From Apostichopus japonicus (taxonomy: Eukaryota > Echinodermata > Holothuroidea > Aspidochirotida > Stichopodidae), in the NCBI RefSeq assembly GCF_037975245.1, contig NC_092568.1, forward strand, positions 28,983,501-29,047,500: a DNA stretch of 64,000 nucleotides, given 5' to 3'. The translations under genes were made by a program, and so were the position numbers. This document shows, in pieces, positions 12,641 to 23,941 of the stretch. Numbering within the stretch: the first letter of the stretch is position 1; each line of letters starts with the position of its first letter. Below the pieces are notes generated by a model. It was not told the DNA's origin and searched no databases. It was given only the letters and a program-made list of their open reading frames with translations.

Positions 12641-14285
12641 AGACAAGTACCGGCCCGTGCACCCCTCCCAAGTAAACAACACGTCAGACATCTAGATACC
12701 CATTTGATATTTAAGTGACTAGATCTTCATTTATCATCTTATAGCACAAATTAATTAACGATGATGCATGGGTTCGCTTGCTTCTTTAACTCCATTTATT
12801 TTCAACATAGAGACAATAGCATTATACGTATAGGCTTAACTCTTTGCGGTTATATTATGCTTTATTGGATGAGTCATGATGTAATGTACATCTAACCCTG
12901 CTTACAAAATCGAATCAAACCACAAAATTTGAATATATTTGTTGTTGATTTCACTTGAGAGAATCTACCTAAATATAGCTCTACAATAAAATATAAGAGT
13001 TCGCCACCCATGGTGCTCTGTTTATAAACGATGAGGTCCCCCTGGTGTAATGATATCTGATAAATGTATACGTGCGTTGGCATTTACGGTCGTTCGCAAG
13101 GGACACATAGTATTATGCAGGTGATATGACAGATATTAATGTTTGAATTTCTGTTGAGGGGGGAAAAGAAACAGGAAGAAAAAAATAAATCTTTTTTTAT
13201 ATCAATTAAAATGCGAAGGATGTAACAGTTCCGGCCGCAAAGACCGATGCACATCACTATAGTTGTATAAAACACAACTGAAAGAAAACATGGTAATAAT
13301 ATTTGTTCGTTGGCACACGATACGGTTCTATTAGAGATTGTCGCTTATATCATAACAAAAATAGAATACAAACAGTGTAGCTTTCTGTAAACCTGTAAAC
13401 TGGTCTGAACAGACGCAACAGTACATGTTCTGCTTCATATATTGGTTGTTATTTCAAATAACTGATATCCCCCTCCCCCACCCAGACTGCACCAAACTTC
13501 ACCCACCCCACAACACCACAAGCCCAGCCAAACCACACGCCCCACCACCCCACAATCCATCCACGTCGAGGGTAAGAGACGTAAGTAGTAGTAGTATAGT
13601 TCGAAACAGATTTCATTATATAAGAACAGGCTAAGTACATGGTTTACTCTTTTTGGTCACTTATTCTTTATTCACGTAAATTCTATATGATTCGGAGCCG
13701 TTAGTTGATTCATCTGCCCCTGTTTGCTTTCTGCTACTGTCTCCATGGTTAGAGTAGTGGTATACCCACACAGTTGTCGTTGCCATGTGTGGTGACTTGT
13801 TGCAGTAACCATAGTTACCATGAATAGTTTTTCTCGTATACATCATTCTTCGCTTACACATAACAATCATCGTTTTTGTTTTCGAATTTGAAATTTCACT
13901 AAGTCTTTGATAAAATAAAAGTAGAAATCAATACATTGAACGGTAAAATAATATAATCAGTTTTGTGTAAACTCATGTCAAAATATCCCCCCGATCCACT
14001 AGTAATGTGATTTTGTTGCAATATCGCCATCAGTTATCGGTGGTCGTCTGCTCGACAGATTGGTATGTAAGTTACAACATGGCTGTCAAATACTTATACC
14101 ATGCAGTGAATTTTAGTTGTTTCGTTGCGGCAGTCCTCCATATTGTCAATTTTGTTATATCATTGCATGACATTTAAACAGTCAATGTCATGCTGTGAAT
14201 CAACATGGGGATAATTGGTCACAAGCATACGTACTCGTTAATGTTCACTGCCAATCACAGCGTGTATGTCATACGCACCCATCAT
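12641..14285. other. no confirmed gene; one weak candidate exon
   Basis: Unique AT-rich DNA inside the large intron. A pyrimidine-rich tract ending cacccag at 13485, an 85-86-bp C/A-rich stretch open in all three plus frames, and gag|ggtaag at 13570-13576 look like an exon. The composition is a low-complexity Pro/Thr/His codon mix, so I do not call it. Confidence 0.35.
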
Positions 14286-14289
14286 TTAC

Positions 14290-14345
14290 CATATATATAT
14301 ATATATATATAAATATATATATATATATGTATATGTATATATATA

Positions 14346-14386
<41 letters not shown>

Positions 14387-14401
14387 GTATATATATATAT
14401 T

Positions 14402-14489
<88 letters not shown>
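14290..14489. repeat. (TA)n microsatellite with TATATGTATA/TTTATA interruptions
   Basis: About 200 bp of TA dinucleotides with periodic TATG and TTTA variants. It produces long spurious Tyr-Ile open frames. Confidence 0.95.
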
Positions 14490-14490
<1 letters not shown>

Positions 14491-17400
14491 TTCTATCAGC
14501 GCCTTATTTTACACATATGGTCTCCAAATTTCCAAGAACTGAACGAACCGGTCTTTGCATTTTCTCTTTAAATAGTAGCTATATTTGATATTACTTTTCC
14601 TGATTGACTTATATGGTACAAACAGAGGCAAGGTCGAGTGTTGCTATCTGCAAACGGTGTACGTCGGAGTGGATTGCAAATTTCACCAGGATGCTTGGAA
14701 AAAATATCCTCTGCCTTATTGTCAAAATAAATTTCCGACCACCCAGACAAACGTTTTCAGTTCCATTTGAATGAACCAAGTAATATTAGTTTAAATCAGT
14801 CTTTTTTAGTAGTGTTGCATACGTGGCTGAGAACTTATATATCGTAACTGAACTTTTGGCCAACAAAGATTTTTCCAACTTGAAATGAAATTCTTTAATA
14901 TTTTATAATTAAAAACAACTAACACAGAAGGTTGTCTCCTGTATCAATTGTAGTTATATTTGGGTCAGCAGCCGGCGCGTTCGGCTATCTTTCTACAAAC
15001 CAGAAATGAAACATAAAGACTGTTGGAATAGTTTAGATTTGTCGCACAAGCTGTGAACCAATTGTTACAGTTAAAGAAGGAAAAAGAAAGGAAAATTGAA
15101 AGAACACGTGGACCGGGGATGAATAGAGAGGAAGCATCTTATCACGCAATCGGAATCCCATAATTGAGACAGAGAACATTACAAATAAACAAAATATGGT
15201 TGTAACTATACATGTGCACGTTCATTGCACGCCATTTGGGCCATCTTTCTATGATTTTGTTTAATACCATTGTTAACAAATCGATGAGAAATTTGACAAA
15301 GTGTTACATTGGAAAATTATGATTCATGAAAGTTTCATCACTATAAAGAGAGAATTCTAGCCATCGTCCTTAAATCAAGTCAACATGTCCTTAAAGATTT
15401 ACAGTCCACTTAAACATGCATAGAATGATGCCTAAAATATTCTCTCTACTCAACATTCTACTGAAGCACGTCACTGATTGGCTGTTTTCCTTAACAACGC
15501 GTAACAGACAGACTATAGGCCGGGCGAAAATGAATTGACATTATCCATGCATATTTCTCCTGGCCCCGTTATCGAGCCCTGGTCCTGGCGCAGACTGCCC
15601 CCCTCCCCCACTGCGCCTCCCCCCTCCGACCTCCCTCTTATCTGACCTGCAGATGATGTTTACCCTATCAGCTTCTTATGTGTATAGTCGTCACTGTATT
15701 TTAAATATAACAGAATGGCGACAACTGTATGTGAATGGCGACAACTGTATGTGAATGGCGACAACTGTATCAAAATCTTTTCAACTAATTCACGTGCCTT
15801 GTCTATGAAACCCCTGCAAAGTTGCAAATTTTCATGCGTGCTAAAAAGTGATTTTAGCAATAAAAGCCTGACTCAACCTGTAACCAAGTAAGAGTAGAAT
15901 GACCTATTGACCGAGCTTCATCGGTCAATTAGGAAAGCCAAATATTCTGTAACAGTCGCATTATGTAAATCGTACAAATTGAGAGTTTCAGTTGCTCTCC
16001 AAGCAGCTGGTTTCACGGTTGGATTGTCAATTCAACTCCTTTTCCAGGCCGGAGTAACTGTATTATACGAAACACATGCAATAAGGTTAAAGTAAAACAT
16101 CCTCTCTTGATTTGTTCCATTAGAGATTAATTATAATGACATTAACTATTCCGTTTGAATTTCATAAACATTTGTTGACCACATTTTCGTATGAGTATTG
16201 AACATAATGCGTATCAGAAGTTTTGAAAATTTGAGACAATTTTTCCATTATTTTGAAATGATAATTTCAAACTAGAATTTTTTTAACGAACTGCATAGAA
16301 AAGGAATTTTAGTTTCGAACCGAAAATGATGTATAATGTACCAAATTAAGCACTCCTCAACCCTGCGTCGAAAAAAAAGTAAGATATTAAGTTTAAATTT
16401 ATGTTTTTCTCAATTATCCTGCCGTTTTGGCTAACAGGCTAACAATAGTATAGTGACCCCAAACCACCGTAGCTCACTAAGTTTACTTTTCAACAACACT
16501 TTCATTATAACAAGTATCATGTAATCATCACCCTAACGCCAATAATTTGAAACTTGAAACAGCGAATGGAATATGGCATATGACCAAAAAGCTATACAAT
16601 CAACAGGACTCAACGCAAAATGTATGCGGAAATGTTATTATCTCGTAATTGACTATTTTGATGAAAAGAGGAACCCAAATCGACTAAATATTTCTCATTT
16701 GCAATGACCGCGCGACAACATTAAAATCATAGAAGTACATAGCACACAGGGTAGTGCTTCCATCGTTAAACCTTATAATGATCTCTGTAAATCACTACAA
16801 ACATCCGAATTGAGGATATCCGTGCTTTTCGACCGATGTACTTGATATATGTTCAAGGTTAGGAAAGTGGTCACACAGGTGGCTATAAAGTGAATCGAAA
16901 ACGAACCATGGATTGGTGGAAATGATATGCGCCGTGAAGTAAATGTAACGTCACCACGAAACGTTTGCACAACAAAATATGTCTAACAAGATTTTGAATT
17001 CCTTGCAAATAGATATGTAAAAAGCTACTGTGGGAGAAATCATGCTGTAACCGGTTTCGTGTCCCTCAATTAGTGTGGTCCCTTTAATGGATAGACCAAG
17101 TTGGAGGCGCAGCCATTATTTTGTTTCTCTTTTAGTATGGACTAGATCATGACAGCATTTGGCGGCGGTGTTTCCGCCAAGAGGATGTTTTGCAGATGAG
17201 GGGAATGATGTCAAGGTAGTATATCAGTCTCTGTGTTCATCGTCAAACGGTCGAGATTAAATTACAATTAATGATAAGCCAAAGGGGCTATAACGGGTGT
17301 CTATCTACGCGTCCTCAAAACAAACCAATCAGTGCACCGTTTACATTCAAATGATATTTTGTCAACGCGTAGCCGAAAAGTTTGAAAATGCGTCATAAGA

Positions 17401-19104
17401 ACTCGTCGAAGCGCTACAGAATCTATCTGGACGCGGTCCCAAAACATTTTGGATTACAATGCCAAAGAAATGTGTACAGTTGTTGTGTAAATGTGAGTTA
17501 TGTTACAAATTTAAAACTGTTCAGAAACAATGTCGCACTAAACCTGATCTTTCTTGAATTTCGACAACGTGTTTATCAAATTTTTGACGACCTCGTTCGA
17601 CGGGTATTATACTAAAACACACTCTCTATAGTCGAGAAGCTCTTTTCCCCTTCCATCTTAACTTCCGGATAATGTAAATAGCATATAGTGATGAAGAACA
17701 CATTATGAAGTTATCATAATATGCCATTGAAACTAGTTCCTTCCCTTTTCCTTTCCTATGACGCCCAAGGTCACATTCTAAAATGAAGTAACACCGAACA
17801 AACAATAAAACAGTAACATTTCCCGTTGAGATTGTAAGAACAATACTTCCAGTCTTCACTCCCTGCATCCTTCCCCTCAACACCCTCGGCTTCCGCACTC
17901 CCCAGTCCAAATACCTCCCCTGTCTCACCCGTTAACCTCCACCCACCTGGAATCCCTTTAGGCCTTTTCGCTATGCACGGTCATGAGGAAGATTCTTTCC
18001 CCTAAATAAGGATTGGAATATATTTGTATACCTTTGGCAGAGTTTCCTGCAGTCATTACATCCCGAAATGAATTTCACGTAGCTCTCTCAACTTTTTGTT
18101 CAAATATATTCCAGAAAAGTTACCGTCAGTTTGGAATGCGTCTAATATGTCAGGAATGAGAACGAATTTCGATAAAATCAAGGTGATATCCGTCTTGGTA
18201 GTTTCACGTTTTTCATACTATTTTCCCTTTCACAAATAAAATTGATGAACCCAAAATCGAAACATTTTCGCCGCTGGCGATGTGACTTGACACGTGTAAT
18301 AACATTCAACGAGAACAAATGGCGCCATGGAGCGCAGTTTGGGACAATAATAACCGTTTTCTTTGTCTGCCCGTATCCTCCTCCGCGAGGTGTCGGTAGA
18401 TGGTAACGTGTTTCTAATCATAATTTTTCGAGATATCTTTTTAAATTGAGTCAATTATGGTTTATCTCCGCACCTTCGGGCTGTTCAGAAGAAACGAGTA
18501 AGTTTTACTCGTCGATGTAACATAACAACGTAAATTAAATAAATCGGGCATTTGTTAGATATTTTATTGTTAGTGATAATAGATAGCCCTACTTTCGAAT
18601 TTCCGATTAATCACGTTGTGTGGCCGAACTTTTTTTTTTCTGTAAACAATTATTGCAGAGTATCTAAATTTAATCAAGAGGCCTTCATATGGCACACGAT
18701 CTGTCTTTGATGACGTCACCAAATCTGGACTTTTCTGTCTAGAGAATGTCTTTTTAGATTTTAATAACAACGCGGAAAGATATTTCTGGAATAACTAAGT
18801 GTTCCATTGTCACATTCCTCGTCCTCACAAGATTTCCCTTGGGAGATGAAGTTGGACGAGTTTAAGAAAGCAGCGACAAAAGTTAGTATGGTGCTTAACT
18901 TGGCAAGTGCACTTACCATCTTCATAACAATAATAATCAAGAAAACTTTTAACATTCATTTTGGAGGGAGGGAGGGGGGGGGGGGTTGAATCTGGTAGCT
19001 AATTCAAGGTAAGACATATAGAGGCAGAGGATACCTGTACTAAATAGCTTTGACAAAATACCTCATTTAAATATCATTTGCATATTATGTGATTTAATTC
19101 TCAC
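14490..19104. other. intronic DNA between EGF and TB exons, no exon recognised
   Basis: Contains a 20-bp triplication (gtgaatggcgacaactgtat, about 15712-15770) and a C-rich patch (15598-15635). On the minus strand a good donor atg|gtaagt occurs near 18903, but the preceding sequence gives no convincing exon. Confidence 0.4.
15712..15770. repeat. three tandem copies of a 20-bp unit
   Basis: The unit gaatggcgacaactgtatgt occurs three times head to tail. It is too short and isolated to assign a role. Confidence 0.85.
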
Positions 19105-19344
19105 CTGATAAAGCAGCAGCTGAGTTCCCTATATCGTTGCTTGAAATTTCGTCATTGCTGGACACGTCTGCCCTTAGAAGAGGACTTGACATGGTTGAAT
19201 CTCCGCCCTTATTGGACACGTATGCATTTCCGGTATTTGATGAAGAAATAAATTGACAGTAACGTCCGAAATAATTAGGCCGACAGCTACAAAATTCTGG
19301 CGCAACACACTGTCCTTTGTTTCGGCAAGGAATTCGGCAGATAG
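19105..19344 (-). CDS. EGF-like domain exon of an LTBP/fibrillin-like extracellular matrix gene (internal exon, partial gene)
   Basis: Seen: on the minus strand a pyrimidine-rich tract ending ttgcag (intron ends 19345) is followed by an open 240-bp exon ending tcag|gtgag (donor at 19104-19103). Both boundaries are phase 1, the usual phase for shuffled extracellular modules. The translation opens with one EGF-like module, [12 protein letters not shown] then four more-spaced cysteines; the six cysteines follow C-x3-C-x5-C-x5-C-x1-C-x8-C, with the typical Gly-x-x-Cys end. No Asp-x-(Asp/Asn)-Glu start is present, so it is a non-calcium-binding EGF. About 50 Ser/Asn/Asp-rich residues follow, without cysteines, looking like a flexible linker. 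Known of the family: LTBPs carry an N-terminal non-calcium EGF, a linker and then a hybrid domain. Inferred: secreted microfibril-associated protein; its next recognised domain is encoded at 4737-4913. Alternative: fibrillin, where early EGFs lie closer to the hybrid domain. Confidence 0.8.
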
Positions 19345-19420
19345 CTGCAAGAAAGGGAAATACACACTATAATATATATCGAAAGAAAAACAAAGAAACA
19401 GAAACAAAAACTGGCGGCTT

Positions 19421-19437
19421 ATATATATCTATATATG

Positions 19438-19490
<53 letters not shown>

Positions 19491-19500
19491 ATATATGTAA

Positions 19501-19538
<38 letters not shown>

Positions 19539-19681
19539 ATATGTATATATATATATAAATATATGTATATATATATATTTATATGTATATGTATATATAT
19601 ATATATATACATAAATATATATACATATACATATACATATATATATATATATATCTATATATATATATATATATATATATT
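19421..19681. repeat. (TA)n/(GT)n compound microsatellite
   Basis: Tandem TA blocks separated by repeated ctatatatgtaaatata motifs and a (GT)8 block near 19523-19538. It lies about 80 bp upstream of the EGF exon acceptor, in the preceding intron of the minus-strand gene. Confidence 0.95.
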
Positions 19682-20545
19682 TCTACTTGGACAACTTCGA
19701 CAATATTTAATATTTGATGATTGAGTTGAATGGTTATCACATATTGTATTCAATGATCCACTTTCCATTAAAGGACAGAATGAACCCACACGATTTCCGA
19801 AAACGAGAAATCTCTCACGTTTGACGAACTTTATTATTATTGAAAACAGAGTAAAATGAGGTCATATAACACTTATAGAGTCCATTACGTGCTCATAATC
19901 AAAACTTGATGAAAGTGTCGAAAGGCGTGTTTTTTTTCTCTCAAGATTTTACAATAAATTGGTTATTTAATGAGTAATTTCCTCTATAGTGACTGCATAA
20001 TAAACATGACAGTTTTATAATTCATATTGTTGTCAGTATGAATTTCGTCACCATCCTGGAAGTATGCCAAGGGCGGGAGAGAAAATTTGAGAATTCGATA
20101 GGCCATGGATGAACATGGAGAGGGAGAGGTAAGGGAGAGGTGGAGGGAGAGGTGGTGGGGGGGGGAGAGAAGGGGTGGGAGAGTAATGGTAATTACATGC
20201 ACTGCTTTGGAAGGGCGTACTGGTGGGATCCCCCTCACCTTTGATTTTTTTTACCAAATTAAGGGAACTTAGATGCATAATGGTGCTACCATTGCAAGTA
20301 AAATCGAATTCGTTCTAAGGAATGCCAACAGTGATACATATCGAAACATCGTCTTGGACAGAGAAGGGACGCATGTAGTGCTTACTGTGTCAAAACTTTA
20401 CTGTGTCAAAAAAGTCGTGTGAGAATATGTATAAATAAATAAATATATCAGTTTATGATTTCTGTCCGCTGTGTGAAAGATAAAATAAAACGAAAAGACA
20501 TGACAGAAATCATATATTGATACAGAAAGCATTGTAATAATATTA
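19682..20545. other. no gene recognised; purine-rich patch
   Basis: Holds a GGGAGAGGT-rich tract at about 20115-20180. Minus-strand frames across it are low-complexity Pro/Ser/Leu stretches. Confidence 0.45.
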
Positions 20546-20549
20546 TATA

Positions 20550-20700
20550 CAGTGGTATAACGACGCTCCTTACTGGATTCGAACCTCTTCACGTACAATC
20601 AGTGTTCTTGGCCTGGTTGTGTACGCCTGGTGTACGCCTGCATGTAAAGCACTTGGGGCTCGGGTTCGAATCTTGGTGGAGGCTGGAATTTTTTTGTTTC
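20550..20700. mobile_element. tRNA-derived SINE fragments, apparently head to head
   Basis: A B-box-like ggctcgggttcgaatcttgg lies on the plus strand at about 20656-20676, followed by a T-rich stretch. An opposing ggattcgaacct (minus-strand aggttcgaatcc) lies at about 20575-20586. Two B boxes in opposite orientation within 100 bp suggest two tRNA-related retroposon fragments. No full cloverleaf is seen, so no functional tRNA is called. Confidence 0.45.
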
Positions 20701-21788
20701 ACTGACCTGGATTTTCCAACTCATTGCAGTTTCAAATAAATATATACATGACAGTGTTTCAGGAATCCAACGTATGTTTCACATATTAATTACCGTATAT
20801 ATTTATCATTGCTATGGCAACACATCTATTTTAGAATATCACGTTTGTGTTCTTCCTTATGTTGAAATGATTTGTACCATTCTCTAGACGAGTTCATGGC
20901 AATTGAGTAGTGAACAATTTCATTACTTCCTTAAATACCGATCATAATATACATTATTTCTTCTTCTTCTTCTTTATTTTTCGGGTCATGGATGCATTTT
21001 GCATTTTCATGTGACCGACAATTTGACGTTTGGTCATATATTTCTTCCGTTACTTGCCGGTAACCTTCAGCATGGTATATGAACAATGTCCATTTGCATA
21101 ATTTCTCTATCATGTCTAAAATATTGTAGTTGTGAGTTCAGGCAGCTCATCTAAGCCCACGTGAATCTGATAGGCTCTCTTGAGGGGGCTATCTTTACAC
21201 AATGTGGAAGCTTTGGATCAACAGTTCAAAGGTTAAAGTCAATGCCAGAAGCTTAATTTTTAACATGGCGCCCACACATGATGTAGGCATATAGGATAGC
21301 AGATTAAACAGTTAAGAGTGAGATAGGTTAGGGTGGCGGTGATGTGATCCTGGCGGGGTGGGTGGGATGTGGGAGGTGTATACCAACGTAGTGACTAATA
21401 CAGTGAATAATAAGTCTATGCTTGTCCTACACACCATTGATTCTCTGCATATTCATTACTTAGCATCAATATTCATATTAATTTTTCTAACGCTGCAATA
21501 TGTTTGCAAAATATGAAATATTGCAGTTGTTGTTTAATGGTATATTTAATTTTATGTTTTCTTTATGATCTTTTTATACGAAAATACAAAAATCAAAAAG
21601 TGAAAAATGCCACCCGAATTTATATGTAAGCTTCAGTATCACCACCCGTAGAATTCCATCATACTTTCTTATTTTGTTTGATTACAAATTACTTCATTTC
21701 TATACCGAGGGTGGGTCTGTGGGCGGGAGGGTGGGGGTGGGGGAGCAGAAACGTTTCGTGTTCCCGAATTAATCAAGACATTTGATAT
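20701..21788. other. no gene recognised
   Basis: AT-rich with a CTT tract (20958-20975) and a G-rich patch (21715-21745). No splice-bounded open exon was recognised. Confidence 0.45.
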
Positions 21789-21796
21789 AACTTACA

Positions 21797-22106
21797 CAGG
21801 CGCATAGCGAGGAATATGACAAGGGAGGGGCGAACCTGTAGGCAAATTATCAGAGCCGTAGATACGGCATTGCAAACTATCTAAGCGTAGCGCCATCATA
21901 AGTTGGCGCGAAGCGTACAATAACATTTTGGCCGAAAATGCCTCCCAGATCGCTGGAAATGGCACTTCCCAGGCCTTGCAAGTTGCATCTAAGCATTTTC
22001 TATTTGAAATTACTAGCGATATCATTAAACGTACACAAAAAATGTGCTCAAGGGGGGGGGGGGGGCGGTCGCCCCTTTGCCACCCCCTCCCTTGGCTACG
22101 CGCCTG
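21797..22106. mobile_element. hAT-like non-autonomous element (310 bp) with perfect 8-bp TSD
   Basis: Starts caggcgcatagc and ends gctacgcgcctg, imperfect TIRs beginning CAGGCGC. It is flanked by identical aacttaca at 21789-21796 and 22107-22114. It holds a poly(G) run near 22050-22063 and a CCACCCCCTCCC stretch near the right end. The minus-strand open frame inside (21792-22025) has no transposase motif. Confidence 0.85.
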
Positions 22107-22699
22107 AACTTACATAAACCATATCTCTTCCGGAGCCACAATTTTCGTCGATCTGTTTTGTTCGTCAAAATCCCTCCCTAACTTATAGTGTGTGTGTGTA
22201 CTTGTTATTTATGTATCACGTTTGTTTGTGTGTGAGTTCCTTTACATCGAGATTGAGTTGTCATTCATTATATATGAAAGTATGTTGCATGTTATGACAA
22301 CATTCCAAGGTATTACCAGTCAAACAGCTTATCTTAAAGACCCAATTTGACTCCCAATAAATCTATCAAATTGGTTGAGTTGTTCGCACATGACACGATT
22401 CAATGCCTCAAGGAAGACTATTAACATTGAATCACATCTCAATGTGTTCGAAATTGAGAGTTTTCATCATCAATTCCACATTTTTATGAAAAGTGACGTA
22501 GACCAATTTCTACATATCAGTTATTACTCTAATGCTAAAAGCGCAAATTGTATACGTATAGGTATGTTTCACATTAGCTTCACATTATTAGATAAATTTC
22601 CAGAAATTTCCCCATTAAATAGAATTCTTAGCAAAAAACATGCACATATCATGCGGTCATGTGTCAATTAATTATCCTTTTGGGATTCCCTTTCCATTC

Positions 22700-22980
22700 T
22701 TCAGCCCTCTCTGAAGGCTGATGAGGTTGTCCTCAACCTCTCTCATTTTTCGACCCTCTATAAGCGGGGACGCCCTTGACCCTTGCCTCTTTCAACCTTC
22801 TCTTTGAGCAGGGTCACTCAGTTCCCCTTCCCTTATTGTTCAGCCATCTCTGTGGGCAGGGATATCCTTGCCCCTCTCCTTTTCAGCCCTCTCCGTAGCT
22901 CTGTAGGCGTGGATGCTCTTTGCCTTTTCCCTTATTTCAGTATTCTAGGTGGGCGGGGCATGCCCTTAGCTCCTCCCAAC
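22700..22980. repeat. degenerate C/T-rich tandem repeat, about 42-55-bp unit
   Basis: Six recurring blocks each start like ttcagccctctct, followed by a gggcaggga-like element and a ccttgcccct-like end. Divergence is high. The plus-strand frame 22783-23028 follows this repeat and is not called. Confidence 0.6.
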
Positions 22981-23935
22981 CTGGCCTTACTGTTACACAA
23001 TAATGATGCGTTTGAATTAAATATTTGAAACAGTAAAGTCAATTTTTCACCTTTCAGCATTAAAAAGTTGGAACCACCATAGCGGCAATATCAATCATGT
23101 AAGGTAATCAAAAATCGACTTCCTTTTAATATCCTTGATATGTTATTTCTAAATGGAAAATAAAGCTATTGCTCACATACAAATGTATGGAAAGCGAACA
23201 GACAGAAAGTATCGTTTCTCATTTTGGCGCCAGCTATCAAAAGGCGTTTATTTAACATTTTAAAAGGAACATTTGCGAGATCGGACAACGGAATAGTTCA
23301 GTTTACAGTAAACAGTAACAACGAAACAACTTAGAACTTTGGACTTTTTCAATTGTCCACCCCCCCCCCCCAAAAAAAAGAAGCTATTTGTTATTTTTAA
23401 CCTCTTTTTCTTCTTTCACGGTATAACTGAAATGCATAGCTTTAGAATGCAACAATGTTGGCTTATTGCCTTACACAGTATGAGTTGTTTATGTTGTTCA
23501 TAACATTACAAATACAGGTATTACCCTCATTGATTCGCGTGAATGCATGAAATTGAATGAAAGTTCACATGTGAATTCGATAGTGAAACAAACCGTCCAG
23601 CTTAGCTTGAAATTGGGTTATATCGAACAACAACACATATTTATTGTTAAATCTATTCTCGGTGGCATTAAAATACGGAGAGTAATCATACAACTGCACA
23701 AATCCCATGAAAACAACTTTTGGAGTTGATTTTGATAAATATTCCGATGAAACTTGATACTAAAATCTCATAATAATGTAACATAGTTCATATAGTCAAG
23801 TTATACGTACACATTTGTATGTGTATATATATACAGCATCTTATGAAATACACCGTGGTTTTGGGGGAGGGTGGGGGGTTCAAAGCTGCTTTACGGGCGT
23901 ATAGATATGGGTCCATGCATTTGTTAGAAGGTAGC
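22981..23935. other. no gene recognised
   Basis: AT-rich, with a poly(C)-poly(A) junction at about 23358-23378. The short plus frame 23547-23729 has no domain. Confidence 0.45.
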
Positions 23936-23941
23936 GGGACG

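Noticed and set aside
12318-12675. Ser/Arg-rich and Asp/Ser/Thr-rich frames on opposite strands
   Set aside because: Direct products of the (GAGTC)n tract.
14195-14588. Tyr-Ile repeat frames
   Set aside because: Translations of a (TA)n microsatellite; the same holds near 2000, 5333 and 19367-19724.
18761-18989. Overlapping frames on both strands near the EGF exon, one resembling a signal peptide or membrane segment
   Set aside because: A good minus-strand donor exists at 18903, but no acceptor and phase combination gives a convincing exon in the gene.
20656-20690. Possible functional tRNA gene
   Set aside because: A B-box-like sequence is present, but no matching acceptor stem or anticodon arm; better read as SINE remnant.
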